From a virus: a stretch of DNA of 55,642 nucleotides. Position numbers and translations under genes: made by a program. Positions 40,470 to 50,626 of the stretch are shown here, one piece after another. The notes under the pieces were generated by a model. That model was not told where the DNA came from and searched no databases. It saw nothing but the letters and a program-made list of their open reading frames with translations. The stretch spans positions 1-55,642 of the IMG/VR virus record IMGVR_UViG_3300037042_000951, one strand, 5' to 3'. Positions within the stretch are counted from its first letter, which is position 1, and each line of letters begins with the position of its first letter.

Positions 40470-43400
40470 ATGGCTGATTTACAACAGCTATATAGCGCCC
40501 TAGAAAAAGCGGATGCTGCTGGTGATGTTGCGTCTGCTAAACAACTAGCCGACTGGATACGTGCTGAACAAGGCGGATTTAGCCCAGCTGCACCAGAAAA
40601 ACTTGAACTACCCCCTGTAGAGCCAGCAACTGGTTTCAGTTCTTTTATTCCCGCCGTTAAACGTGGCGCGTTGGGTCTCCAGTCGCTTGTGGCAGACGTA
40701 GCACCAGCAATGGCTGGGCGTGTAGCAGAGCGTCTAAATGTACCTGGCGCAAAAGAATATGCTGACCGCCAGATGCGTGAGGCTCAGGAAGCCCAAGAGT
40801 ATATACAACAGCGCTATCCCTCAGCCGTATCTAGTTATAAAGACATCAAGGGCGGGGGCGACTTACTAACATACGTAGTTGAGTCGGTTGGCGAGTTACT
40901 TCCTTCAATGATTCCTTCTGTATTAACGGGTGGCGCAGCGGGTATTGCTGGGCGTGGTGCAGCCATTGCAGCTAGAGAGGCGGCTGAAAAAGCTTCGTTA
41001 GAGACCGCTAAGAAGAGCCTGCTCACGTACAGTGGGTCTAAGCTTTCCCAACAGGAATTAGTTAATTTAGCCACGGCAGACGCTATTAAAGCGGGCCAGG
41101 CTGCAGCACAGAGAGCGGTGCTCAAGTATCAAGCTGCTGGTGCAATAGGCGGTTCGGCTATGCAGAACGTACCTGAGGTTTATCAGAATATTGCTGAAGA
41201 AACAGGCAAGGAAGACCTTGGCGCTGCCCTTCTATTTGGCGGCTTTAACTCTGTACTAGATGCCATTACGCCTATAACCTTACTACGCAAAGCCAAAGGT
41301 GTTGGTCTTACCGAGAAAGAACTTATTGGCGCATGGTACAAGCGGGCAGGCAAAGGGGTATTAACTGGGTTTGCTACAGAAGGCGCAACGGAAGCAGTCC
41401 AAGAGATGTCGTCAGCTGCAGCTGAAAAGTTTGTTGACGAGAATAAGAACTTCTTTACTGAGAAGAATTTTGAGCGGTTTATCAATGCTGGACTCAAGGG
41501 TGGTATTGGTGGTGGCGCAGTTAGTGGTGTGGCAAACATACCGTTTGGTAGAAAAGAAGAACCACCTACGCCTTCTATACCTGAAACCCCTGAAGCCGTT
41601 ACCCCTGCAATGCCTGGCGCAGAGCCTGCTAAACAAGGTGCGCTTTCAAACGATGACATAGAGAAGTTTTTAAATCCTGAGGCAAAAGAAGAAGTTAAAA
41701 AAGAAGAAGCCAAGAAAGTAGACCTTGATTCAGATACTTTTGATATGCCTACTGCTTCAGAAAAAATTGCATCGCTAAAAGCAGATAACGACAGAATTCA
41801 GAATAAACTAGCTACAGGGCAATATAAAAACGCCCCAGCAGTTAGTGCTGCAAATGCAAAGATTGCTAGGCAGAAGACAGAGATAGAAACACTTGAAGCT
41901 AAATTAGCTGAAGGAGATAAAAATGTTACTGACAGAACTGACGTTACAGGAGGTGGAGTTAGCGCTGAAGTATCTGGCGGACCCAAACCAAGTGGAACCC
42001 CCGAAGAAATTGCAGCATCTGAGCGATCTGGAGTGGTTGACGCTGGAAGTGCTGCAGAGCAGGCTGCTGTTGGAGATGCAAAACAGCAAGGTACATTAAC
42101 TTCAACAAAAGTAATCCACGACAAAGAAAAAGATGTATGGAATTACAACGATGATAAAGAATTAGTTGAATCTGCGGGACCAACAACAGCTATACAACAC
42201 AAGTCGGGTATTGCTAAAGAACAAGGTATTACTAAAACATACATTGATGGCAATAGAGTTACTTTTGAACTAGACAACGGTGGGGACATTGCCGTTAAAT
42301 TTAATAAAGGTAGAACCTCTGTATATTTAAACAAACCAGACAAAATGATGGGTTTTAGACCTGCTGGGTCTTTTCATGAAGACATTGACAATATACAAAA
42401 AGACAGCACTACTTTTGGGTTTGATAAATTACAAGATTTTGTACCGCCTAAACTTGCAAAAGCAATTCAAAATGCAGCCAAGAATATTAGTAGCTCCACA
42501 AAAGAAGTTGCAGATCCTTCTGAATTTATTAAACCTTTCTTAAAAGAAGCTGTAGATTCTGACGGGTACTCTGCCTTATGGGGTGAAAGAGAAAAAAGCG
42601 CTGAACAATTTAAAAAAGAATTACAAGGACAAGGAACTGCGCCTACTACCAAAAAAACAGTTACTCCTACTACAACTAAAAAAGAAGAAGCTCCAGTAGA
42701 CCAAGCTACTTTAGTAATACCGCCTGGAGACAAAGAAGTAGCAACAGAAGTAACTCCGCCAAAGGCTGAATTTAAAGGTGAATCTGCGTTTACCTCAGGG
42801 ACAGAAAGACGGTTTATCGAGCCTAAAGTAACTGAAGAAACTTTATATCCTAAAGCTATTGCTTTACGAGAAGCACAAAAATCAAAGCCAAAACCTACTG
42901 TTGAAGAAGTTGCTAAAACTAAACAATCTGTCAAAAACGTTAAAGAGGCGGCAACAGATGTAATTTCTGGTAAAACAGCTGATAGATATAATGCTTTAAC
43001 CCCAGAAGAAAAGGCTATGGTGGACACCGCCGTAGCAAAATACAAGTCGCTATTGGAGTTTAAAGAAGCTAAACCCATGAGCAAGCGGAAGGAAAAACCT
43101 CCGCCAGGCGTTATTTATAAGCCAAGACAGTACAACAAAATACTCAAAGAAGAAAAAGCCGCAGCTGAGAAAGCCGCTACTGAACCTCCTGTACCTAAAA
43201 AACTGTCTCTGATAGAGGAAAGGATGGCTGAGCTTAGAGCTATTCCTTCTTATGGTTCCGCTAATCTAGAAGCAATAGAGGGATTGCGTGGCGGTACTAC
43301 GATTGGGCTTATGTCCAACCTAATGCATGGCGACTTGCGTGGTGCGCTGCAAGAAATAGTTCAAGATACATCTGGGCAATTTACTAAGCTAGATAGAATG

Positions 43401-46400
43401 GTAGCTAAACGCCTACTACAATCAGACACCCTACCTACCCTGCGTGTAGTGCCAACCAGCGAACTTAATGGTAAATTGGGGCAGTATGATGCAGCTACAG
43501 ATATAGCTTCTATTAGTGAAGACGCAATGACTTCACATGTTGTGCTACACGAGACACTACACGGATTTACCCTAGCTATCATCAAAGCGCACAAAGATGG
43601 AGTCAAGTTTAACCAAGGTGTTGCTAATCTTGAGAAGTTATACAACCATTTAAAAGAGACCTATCCAGACTTAAAAGATAAATATGGCATGAAGAACCTT
43701 GCAGAATTTGTCTCTGAGGCTATGTCTAACCCTGAATTCCAAGAGCAGTTAAATGCTCTCCCATACGAGCGTGGCAACTTAGTAATTAATGCTTTTGTTG
43801 AATTTGTTAAAGATGTTTTAAATGTACTTGGTATTGGTCCAGGTAAAGACTTTACAGCCCTAGCTTATGCCCTAGTGTCCGCAGAAAGTATATTAACTGA
43901 GGGGCGTAGATTAGAGGCTACAAACCCACCACCAGCAACGGCAGCCCTTGCACCAGATGCTACTGCTAGACCAGAACCTGAGCCACCTACATACAAAGAA
44001 GGAACTACCAATCTAAAAGAGTGGGCAACAAGCATACCTAAGGTTGCTGATACACCCGCTGCGTCAATTAAAAAAGCGCTTGGGGAAAATGAACGATATG
44101 GCACATTTCAACTCGTGGCAAAACTTTTACAAAATAGTCGCCGTGCTATACAAAACTGGGAGAACCGTCTAGAAAAAGCTAAAAAGATTATGTATTACGG
44201 CGAGAACCAAAACAATATATTTGGCGATATTAGCGCTTCTTCTGGTAGAGCTGAACACTTTTTTAACTTCTACCTTGCTACGGCTTCCAAAGATTTATAT
44301 GATGCAATTGGTAGATATGCTAACGCACGAGGTTTGTCAGATCAAGACGCTCTTATAGAATTACAACAAGTATTTGTTTCACTCCACGAACCAGAGCGCC
44401 GTAGAGCTAAGTATGTATTAAATGTTCCGTTGCCTTTAGAAGCAGCTATGGAACGTAAGAAGATTATGTCTTTGGTCAGGTCTAATCAGATCAATGAAGA
44501 ACAAGCTGAACGACTGAGAGCAAGACTAGACGCATTGGTAGAAAACCCTGCTAATAAATTAAAAGAAGGTGTTAAGGGATATGGCGCAAACCCAGATGAA
44601 GGATTTTCTTATCTTCCTCAAGACGAACAATCAGCCTACTATAACGTAGTCAGCGGAATTGACCCTAAAGTATTTAAGATGGCTATAACAGAACTATATG
44701 AGCCAAATAAAGCGTTAATTGACCCTATACAAAAAGCTATTAAAGTACTCCAAAAAGGAACTAAAGAGCTAGACACAAGAGCTAACTATTGGGCGCAACC
44801 TGTTAATAACGTAGTTGCATTTTACGGGTACGACAATTACGTGCCGTTTAAAGGTAAGCCTGGAGAAACACAAAGCAAAATAGATGACGAGTTAGAACCT
44901 CATGGCAAAGTTAATGGTAGAGAATTACAAGAAGCACCTTTTGCGTTTGAAGGTCGTTTATCTGATCCTGATAATCCTTTGCTACAGACTTTGGCTGACG
45001 GAGTTCGGTCCGCTTTACGTGCTGGGCGTGGCGGCACTATGTATGGGGCTGATGGTAAACCTCTACTAGATAGTAAGGGCGAGCCTACCCAGTTTGGTAC
45101 AACACACGCTATAGTAAACGCAATTAAACAAGGCTTGATTGAAGGCAAGCCTGTAGAGACTATAAGCTTTGCGCAACGGTATGATGCTGCAGTTTTAGAA
45201 AAGCTAAAACAAAAAGGCGAAAACAACTTCTTCCACTACAAACCAGACGGCAGTATTGAGATATGGTCAATTGAAGATAAGGCTCTAAGAGAAGCAATAC
45301 GCCGTACCTATCAACAAAACAATCCTTTAGTGGACACATTCTCTAGAATCACCAGCTGGATTGGTCAAGGACATACTCGCTACAACCCTGCTTTTGCGCC
45401 TAAGAACTTCGTTGCTGATACTTTGGCTAACGCTGGAATTATTGGTGCTGAACTAGGTGTAAGCAAGTTTGGGGGAGTTATAGGAGAAGTAGCTAAAAAC
45501 GGTCTAGGCAAAGCCTTCACGTTCTCACGGTTGTATGGCGCTAAGAATTTTGCAGAAATAGAACGTTTAGCCAAAACTGATGACTACATCAAAGACATGT
45601 ATGAGTATGTCAAGGGTGGTGGAAAAGTATCTTACGTATCAGGTATTGGTGCGCAAAGCCAATTCCAAAGGATGCAAGAGACGCTTGGAAGATCCAAAAT
45701 AGCCTCCACTAAGGAACAGATTGATTCAGTTATTGATACCTTCTGGGCAGAGCCTTTTGAATTGGCAAGCCGTGTAGCCGCTTATAGGGTGACTAAAGCA
45801 GATTACATTAACAACCAAAAAATGAGTCCAGAAGCAGCTAAGACAAAAGCTATTTCATACGTCAAGAACCTAGCTAACTTTGAACAGACAGGTGATTACG
45901 GTAAAGCGTTGGGTGCATTCTTCGTGTTCTTCCGTGCGTCAGCAACTGGAGCAGTTAGAGCCATTGATGCTTTAGCGCCAATATTTGTAGACCCAAATAC
46001 TGAATTCCTAAGATTGCCAGAGTCAGTACGCTTGGACCCAGAGGCTAAGAAAACTTTCTTTGAGAATCATTACAAGCAACGCCGCACCGCCCAAGCCATG
46101 TTAGCTGCAATTGCTGGTACTGGGGTAATGGTTTATTACATGGCGCTACTAATGTCTGACGATGATGACGAAGGAAGAAACAGAACCGCTATAGATGACA
46201 TGGATAGATGGACTAGGTTTGCACGGTTCCCCATCCCAGGTACAGATGTAATCGTTCAGATTCCTTGGGGCTTTGGACTGGGTGCTTTTGCTGCAGCTGG
46301 GGCACAGGTCGCTTCGCTATTAGTAGGCAACAGTTCTTTTGGGCAAGTCTTTAACAATATTAAAGATGTTGGCATGGACTCTTTCCTGCCTTTACCTACG

Positions 46401-47114
46401 TCAAAAATTAACATGTTTGAGAACCCAGCAGCTTGGGCAATGGATTCAATTACCCCTTCGATTGCTAGACCGTTCTTTGAGTATGCGATGAACTTAGATG
46501 GATTAGGCAGAGAGATTTATAACAACCGTCAATCCCGTGTAGGAGATGCCTATACAGGCGGGGATAATATCCCTGAGCTATACAAAGATGCCGCTAGAAT
46601 GCTTGCAAACATTACAAATGGAGGCATAGACGTAAGCCCTAACACCATGTATTTCTTTGCAAACAATTATGTGGACGGTCTATCTAGGATTATCCATAAC
46701 AGCTACGGTATCGGTATGACAGCAGCAGGTCAGAAGCAGTTTAATCCCAAGACCGACACCATGATTCTTGATAGCTTCTTTGGCGCACCGTCTAACGTAG
46801 ATGCTAGAGAGTTCTCTAAGGTCGAGAACCAGATCAAAGAAAAAGAACGTAAGTTAAATATGTTCAAGAGCGACCCAATCCGCTATGCCGAGTATGTAGC
46901 TGCTAATCCGTTTGACGAAACCATCGTACAGATATACAACCAAAGTGTTGGGACAGGTTTAAATAAACTACGGGAACAGTCAAACATGTATCGTAAGATG
47001 CCTGACCTTAGCCCAAAAGATCGTAAAGAATTAGTTGATATGATTAAAGCTCAAGAGAACTTGTACAAGAGGCATTTAATAGGTGTGTTTGAAGCGTACG
47101 ATATTACGCCTTAA
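40470..47114 (+). CDS. Giant internal virion/ejection protein with zincin motif and LPD-like regions, 2214 aa
   Basis: The longest gene of the window. After a short N-terminal helix come hydrophobic and Ala-rich helices (about residues 55-300). A low-complexity Lys/Glu/Pro-rich linker (about 365-960) precedes a zincin-like site: HETLH at 1027-1031, with EFVSEA at 1079-1084 offering a third ligand. The C-terminal third contains an LPD38-like stretch (RYNPAFAPKNFVADTLANAG near 1636) and a membrane helix near 1875-1895. Polyvalent proteins like this are ejected into the host, so a protease may act on host targets. The stop overlaps the stop of the convergent gene. Confidence 0.75.
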   Translation: MADLQQLYSALEKADAAGDVASAKQLADWIRAEQGGFSPAAPEKLELPPVEPATGFSSFIPAVKRGALGLQSLVADVAPAMAGRVAERLNVPGAKEYADRQMREAQEAQEYIQQRYPSAVSSYKDIKGGGDLLTYVVESVGELLPSMIPSVLTGGAAGIAGRGAAIAAREAAEKASLETAKKSLLTYSGSKLSQQELVNLATADAIKAGQAAAQRAVLKYQAAGAIGGSAMQNVPEVYQNIAEETGKEDLGAALLFGGFNSVLDAITPITLLRKAKGVGLTEKELIGAWYKRAGKGVLTGFATEGATEAVQEMSSAAAEKFVDENKNFFTEKNFERFINAGLKGGIGGGAVSGVANIPFGRKEEPPTPSIPETPEAVTPAMPGAEPAKQGALSNDDIEKFLNPEAKEEVKKEEAKKVDLDSDTFDMPTASEKIASLKADNDRIQNKLATGQYKNAPAVSAANAKIARQKTEIETLEAKLAEGDKNVTDRTDVTGGGVSAEVSGGPKPSGTPEEIAASERSGVVDAGSAAEQAAVGDAKQQGTLTSTKVIHDKEKDVWNYNDDKELVESAGPTTAIQHKSGIAKEQGITKTYIDGNRVTFELDNGGDIAVKFNKGRTSVYLNKPDKMMGFRPAGSFHEDIDNIQKDSTTFGFDKLQDFVPPKLAKAIQNAAKNISSSTKEVADPSEFIKPFLKEAVDSDGYSALWGEREKSAEQFKKELQGQGTAPTTKKTVTPTTTKKEEAPVDQATLVIPPGDKEVATEVTPPKAEFKGESAFTSGTERRFIEPKVTEETLYPKAIALREAQKSKPKPTVEEVAKTKQSVKNVKEAATDVISGKTADRYNALTPEEKAMVDTAVAKYKSLLEFKEAKPMSKRKEKPPPGVIYKPRQYNKILKEEKAAAEKAATEPPVPKKLSLIEERMAELRAIPSYGSANLEAIEGLRGGTTIGLMSNLMHGDLRGALQEIVQDTSGQFTKLDRMVAKRLLQSDTLPTLRVVPTSELNGKLGQYDAATDIASISEDAMTSHVVLHETLHGFTLAIIKAHKDGVKFNQGVANLEKLYNHLKETYPDLKDKYGMKNLAEFVSEAMSNPEFQEQLNALPYERGNLVINAFVEFVKDVLNVLGIGPGKDFTALAYALVSAESILTEGRRLEATNPPPATAALAPDATARPEPEPPTYKEGTTNLKEWATSIPKVADTPAASIKKALGENERYGTFQLVAKLLQNSRRAIQNWENRLEKAKKIMYYGENQNNIFGDISASSGRAEHFFNFYLATASKDLYDAIGRYANARGLSDQDALIELQQVFVSLHEPERRRAKYVLNVPLPLEAAMERKKIMSLVRSNQINEEQAERLRARLDALVENPANKLKEGVKGYGANPDEGFSYLPQDEQSAYYNVVSGIDPKVFKMAITELYEPNKALIDPIQKAIKVLQKGTKELDTRANYWAQPVNNVVAFYGYDNYVPFKGKPGETQSKIDDELEPHGKVNGRELQEAPFAFEGRLSDPDNPLLQTLADGVRSALRAGRGGTMYGADGKPLLDSKGEPTQFGTTHAIVNAIKQGLIEGKPVETISFAQRYDAAVLEKLKQKGENNFFHYKPDGSIEIWSIEDKALREAIRRTYQQNNPLVDTFSRITSWIGQGHTRYNPAFAPKNFVADTLANAGIIGAELGVSKFGGVIGEVAKNGLGKAFTFSRLYGAKNFAEIERLAKTDDYIKDMYEYVKGGGKVSYVSGIGAQSQFQRMQETLGRSKIASTKEQIDSVIDTFWAEPFELASRVAAYRVTKADYINNQKMSPEAAKTKAISYVKNLANFEQTGDYGKALGAFFVFFRASATGAVRAIDALAPIFVDPNTEFLRLPESVRLDPEAKKTFFENHYKQRRTAQAMLAAIAGTGVMVYYMALLMSDDDDEGRNRTAIDDMDRWTRFARFPIPGTDVIVQIPWGFGLGAFAAAGAQVASLLVGNSSFGQVFNNIKDVGMDSFLPLPTSKINMFENPAAWAMDSITPSIARPFFEYAMNLDGLGREIYNNRQSRVGDAYTGGDNIPELYKDAARMLANITNGGIDVSPNTMYFFANNYVDGLSRIIHNSYGIGMTAAGQKQFNPKTDTMILDSFFGAPSNVDAREFSKVENQIKEKERKLNMFKSDPIRYAEYVAANPFDETIVQIYNQSVGTGLNKLREQSNMYRKMPDLSPKDRKELVDMIKAQENLYKRHLIGVFEAYDITP

Positions 47115-47317
47115 CCAACTCGCCACACACGAATACCCATGATGCCGTCTTTCATAGCGGCAAAAGCTTTGACTCTTAGGTTATGTTTTTTAGAGGCTTC
47201 AACTACGGAGTAAATAGCCTCGGCAGACTTTAGAGTGGGGATAAAGAAACTATCCCCGACCTCCATGCCGTCAAACGGAAACAACCAGATTGGCTCACTG
47301 AACAGATTGTTGCTCAT
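47111..47317 (-). CDS. Hypothetical protein, 68 aa
   Basis: The start at 47317 (MSNNLFSEPIWLFPFDGMEV) overlaps the end of the primase-helicase gene by 23 bases; an earlier in-frame start would overlap far more. The product has a compact alpha/beta look (GDSFFIPTLKSAEAIYSVVE, RVKAFAAMKDGIMGIRVWRV). Small proteins of this kind follow phage replication genes. Its stop overlaps the stop of the giant plus-strand gene. Function unknown. Confidence 0.7.
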   Translation of the reverse strand: MSNNLFSEPIWLFPFDGMEVGDSFFIPTLKSAEAIYSVVEASKKHNLRVKAFAAMKDGIMGIRVWRVG

Positions 47318-50204
47318 CAGATACAGGTATAAGTGGTACAGATTTAAAGAAATAGCAGTTGACGTTAACGCTATCTGGCGCACCCTTCCAACCAGACGCT
47401 AAACGCTTTTTATCTTTCTTATCCAAAACACCTTTCTTCTTCATAACATGCAAGAAATTCTCTTCGCTATACCCATGCTCAGCTAGCCATTTGGTCATGG
47501 TCATTGTAGACACATAGGACATTCCCTCATCCAAGTCAACGCGCACCGCTAGTTTCCTATGGGGGGAGGGGGTAGATATAACCTTGTCGTTGACAATTGC
47601 TAGCGTAGCGCCTATGTGGTCTAAGAAAAACTCTCCTAACACGCTTTCAAAGTCGGTGTCATTAATTGCGTTACCACCGTCTTTCTTGGCAAGCATCAAG
47701 CTAACCATGACGTCATATATCCTGTCTAAGTCATAGTCAATTAGACCCGCATCTTTGGCAATCTCGCCACCTGTCATGCATACAGAGATTAAATCTTCGT
47801 AGTATCTGTTAACTGCGTCATTACCAAAGTCTTTCTTAAAACGTTTTACCCATAAGTCCATCTGTTTTAATATTCTGTCTTCACCCCATAGAATCATTTT
47901 GTGGGCATATATCGGACCAGCATGCCCATAGTTTTTACGAAACTCGTCAAATATTTCTTTACCTTTCTCAGGGTGGTCTTTGAGTATTTGTGGCTTGTGT
48001 ACAAACAACTCCACCATACGAGCAGTCTCACCGTAGGGGGTGGACTTCTTTTTCTTAACAATACCAATAAGGGCGTGGTTAGTTGTATAAAAGCCGATGG
48101 TAGAAGAAGTTATGTCTTGAGAACGCTCAGCCATACTTGTGCCTGAGAGCCGCATCTTGGCTTCTCCTTGAGCAATCCTATGAATAAACTTACCGACTGC
48201 CGCAGGGTCCTTATCACCCGCTTCGTCAATACCAACTAAGATATTCTTAGATGTCATAATCCTAGTATGTGCCGCGTTATCTGTTGTTTCAAACACACTT
48301 AGCTTTTTAGGGTTGCCCCAGACGCTTAGCGCCGCATACAACGAACCAGTCTTGGCTGAACCAGACTCACCCTCATAAGAAAGCGACACTCCATCGGTAG
48401 AAGCAAACTGCATCAAGGGCGCACCGAATCCAGTCAAAGCACCGAAAGCATGCATCTCCAACCCTGGGAGATCGCTTAATTGTTGCGCTGCCCATTTCCA
48501 CTTCTCAAAGTCACCTTTCTTAACCAACGCTTTTGTTACGTTAGCGGCATTAGGAGAAGTAGGAGCATCTCTGCCTTCTGGTCCTGTCTCTTCTGTAACC
48601 TCAAGGCTACCAATAACGAATGTCTGATTGTCGTCATGCCACCCCATTTGGTTGCGCATAATTTCAGCAGGTCCAGAATTTTGGAAATATCTTCCCCATT
48701 TCATAACATACTCCGATACTTGTTTAGCGTAGTTTTGGTTAAAGAATACGCCGTTGCCAGTCAATATCTTCCTGCAATCTTCTGGAGCGTATACCGTCTT
48801 CATAGAAATCATAAACTCACGGATGCCGTCATTAGGTAGGTGCAAACGCAACATAAGGCACTCACCATCATTAGGACTGTAGATACGGCGGTAAGCATAG
48901 AAGTCATGCTCCGATAGCAACACGGCATCTACATCGTGGTATTTCTTGGTTTCTTTGTCAAACTTAGCAGGTGGTTGGAAGTAGATACCCCCGTTTATTC
49001 CACGGACAAATGGTGCTAAGTATTCTGGGAACTCTGGAACTTTTTTGGAATTCGTAGTCTTCCGAACTGGGTCCGCCTTATCTGACGGGCTTTCTGAGGT
49101 GGGTTCGTCATGTTCTGGTTCTGGCTCGTCTCCTTCTGTTCTGGCTGTATTGAGGACTCTGGCGAGCTTGATTGGGTTTCCGAGTTTACGGTTGGGGCAT
49201 CCGTCACAGATGCCTGGGTTGCGCGCATCAAAAGTAGCGCAGGTATGCGGACCGCTTTTTTCGACACTTAGTATGGTCTCCAATTTTTTGTTAACTGTAT
49301 CAGGAGAATAACCGACATAGTCTTTAGATACTAGGTGTACCATCTCCTCCTTGTTTTCGCAGTGCGCTGCGATGGTCATAACGCTATGCCATATGGGTTC
49401 TTCTAAATGCTCAGCGTTCTCAAATGCGTACTGAATCTGCGCACATCCTTTTCCCTCGGCAGTTAGTTCTAGGATTCTAGGGAAGCTATTGACAAAGTTG
49501 TCTAGCTTACGCATCTTCTTAGTTTCTTCGTCCAGACCCTTTGGTATAAGACTTAATACATTGTTGCTTGGGGCTTCTATGTGTCCTAGAAAATCCTTGA
49601 AAGACTCGAAATCATACTGATGAAACTCAGTATCTATGAACTTAGCTTGTGATGGTGGGTCAGTTTTATAGTTCAGGGAGTCAGGCACACGCATGATTCG
49701 TGCCGCCTCTGCCATTACCGCTGGGTCTGCAAGCAGTCTCTCTAGTACATAATCCTTGAACTTAAGCGCATAGGGCATGTAGTCATTAATCTTGACCTCT
49801 TCGTTTAGCAACCAATATGCATGTATGCCCGTGCCTGAGTCAATGCGCACAGGTGGGGGTAGTTCGCTTTCTGCTAGAAATTTATCCAGCGCTTTAAGCG
49901 CGTCTTCCTTAGTAGCATAACCCTTACCACTCTCAGCCTTATCTTCACCAACATCCAGATCAATAAAGAACGAACGAAAGTATACGCAATCATCCTTCTT
50001 ACGGCTATAACCCTCGAACGTACCCAACGCAACATAGGTATTCCAACCTTTCTTTTTAAATACTTCAACTTGTTTTAATAAATCATCAATACTCTCGGCA
50101 AACTTATTTGTAACTTTGCCCTTGCCAGCCTCACCTTGCTCTATCCCAGTAGCGCAATAAACGCCCTGCGTAGCCAATGCTTTCTCATAAAATTGTTTTA
50201 ACAT
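47295..50204 (-). CDS. Primase-helicase: AEP-like primase fused to DUF927-type ATPase
   Basis: About 970 residues. An N-terminal archaeo-eukaryotic-type primase core shows FFIDLDVG (metal-binding Asp82 and Asp84), SGTGIHAYW (His128) and ARIMRVPDSLNYK near 165-177. A Cys cluster follows (TCATFDARNPGICDGCPNRK). The C-terminal part is a DUF927-type helicase with Walker A GESGSAKTGS near 610 and Walker B-type NILVGIDEAGD near 650. It would prime and unwind phage DNA, as a primase-helicase. I take the ATG at 50204; a GTG three codons earlier (50213) is also possible, and neither has a clear ribosome site. A terminator hairpin lies just upstream. Confidence 0.85.
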   Translation of the reverse strand: MLKQFYEKALATQGVYCATGIEQGEAGKGKVTNKFAESIDDLLKQVEVFKKKGWNTYVALGTFEGYSRKKDDCVYFRSFFIDLDVGEDKAESGKGYATKEDALKALDKFLAESELPPPVRIDSGTGIHAYWLLNEEVKINDYMPYALKFKDYVLERLLADPAVMAEAARIMRVPDSLNYKTDPPSQAKFIDTEFHQYDFESFKDFLGHIEAPSNNVLSLIPKGLDEETKKMRKLDNFVNSFPRILELTAEGKGCAQIQYAFENAEHLEEPIWHSVMTIAAHCENKEEMVHLVSKDYVGYSPDTVNKKLETILSVEKSGPHTCATFDARNPGICDGCPNRKLGNPIKLARVLNTARTEGDEPEPEHDEPTSESPSDKADPVRKTTNSKKVPEFPEYLAPFVRGINGGIYFQPPAKFDKETKKYHDVDAVLLSEHDFYAYRRIYSPNDGECLMLRLHLPNDGIREFMISMKTVYAPEDCRKILTGNGVFFNQNYAKQVSEYVMKWGRYFQNSGPAEIMRNQMGWHDDNQTFVIGSLEVTEETGPEGRDAPTSPNAANVTKALVKKGDFEKWKWAAQQLSDLPGLEMHAFGALTGFGAPLMQFASTDGVSLSYEGESGSAKTGSLYAALSVWGNPKKLSVFETTDNAAHTRIMTSKNILVGIDEAGDKDPAAVGKFIHRIAQGEAKMRLSGTSMAERSQDITSSTIGFYTTNHALIGIVKKKKSTPYGETARMVELFVHKPQILKDHPEKGKEIFDEFRKNYGHAGPIYAHKMILWGEDRILKQMDLWVKRFKKDFGNDAVNRYYEDLISVCMTGGEIAKDAGLIDYDLDRIYDVMVSLMLAKKDGGNAINDTDFESVLGEFFLDHIGATLAIVNDKVISTPSPHRKLAVRVDLDEGMSYVSTMTMTKWLAEHGYSEENFLHVMKKKGVLDKKDKKRLASGWKGAPDSVNVNCYFFKSVPLIPVSDEQQSVQ

Positions 50205-50216
50205 ATATGGCACAGT

Positions 50217-50241
50217 CTAAAAAGCCGAGTTTCCTCGGCTT
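50217..50241 (-). terminator. Intrinsic terminator before primase-helicase
   Basis: On the minus strand AGCCGAG-GAAA-CTCGGCT is a seven-pair stem with a GNRA-type loop, followed by five T residues. It lies after the HTH gene and about 15 bases before the primase-helicase start, so read-through or a nearby start must supply that gene. Confidence 0.8.
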
Positions 50242-50309
50242 GGTTAATGGGTGGGGTGGACTAGGTAGTTTGTTATTTCATCCTTTCAGCAATCATGCGC
50301 CCCGTTGTT

Positions 50310-50618
50310 TTAATCTTCTTTAAGCATGTCCTCAATATAGTTTTTTGCTTCTACTAAATTTCTAGCTGGTAACAAACCAGACTTTATATCTTTCTCTACT
50401 AGACTCATAAAAGCATCAACTAGTTGTATACGCTTTGGTCGTATAGGACCGCCACGAAACCAAGTATGTAGAGCCATCCGTGATATGTTAAATACTTTGC
50501 AAACATAACTAGCAGGTAAGTTAGCTTCAACACATAGCTTCGCTAACGCCTGTCCAGTCATAATTGCATCAGGCTTACTTAAAGTTAATAAAAACTTATT
50601 ACTATAGCTTCGTGGCAT
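50310..50618 (-). CDS. HTH DNA-binding protein, 102 aa
   Basis: Residues 22-55 read as a helix-turn-helix: GQALAKLCVEANLPASYVCK then VFNISRMALHTWFRG, with the recognition helix SRMALHTWF. The rest is helical and basic (RPKRIQLVDAFMSLVEKDIK). It is the only clear sequence-specific regulator in the window and thus the prime candidate to bind the composite palindromes at 1.6-5.1 kb, though nothing directly links them. It follows the four-Cys gene by eight bases and is followed by a terminator. Confidence 0.75.
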   Translation of the reverse strand: MPRSYSNKFLLTLSKPDAIMTGQALAKLCVEANLPASYVCKVFNISRMALHTWFRGGPIRPKRIQLVDAFMSLVEKDIKSGLLPARNLVEAKNYIEDMLKED

Positions 50619-50626
50619 ACCTTGTC

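Noticed and set aside
42467-43084. 205-codon minus-strand frame
   Set aside because: Antisense to the continuous 2214-residue gene, in its low-complexity linker; a composition artefact.
47295-50204. Possible integrase or lysogeny genes in the replication block
   Set aside because: No tyrosine or serine recombinase motif is visible; the large gene is a primase-helicase and the HTH protein alone does not show lysogeny.
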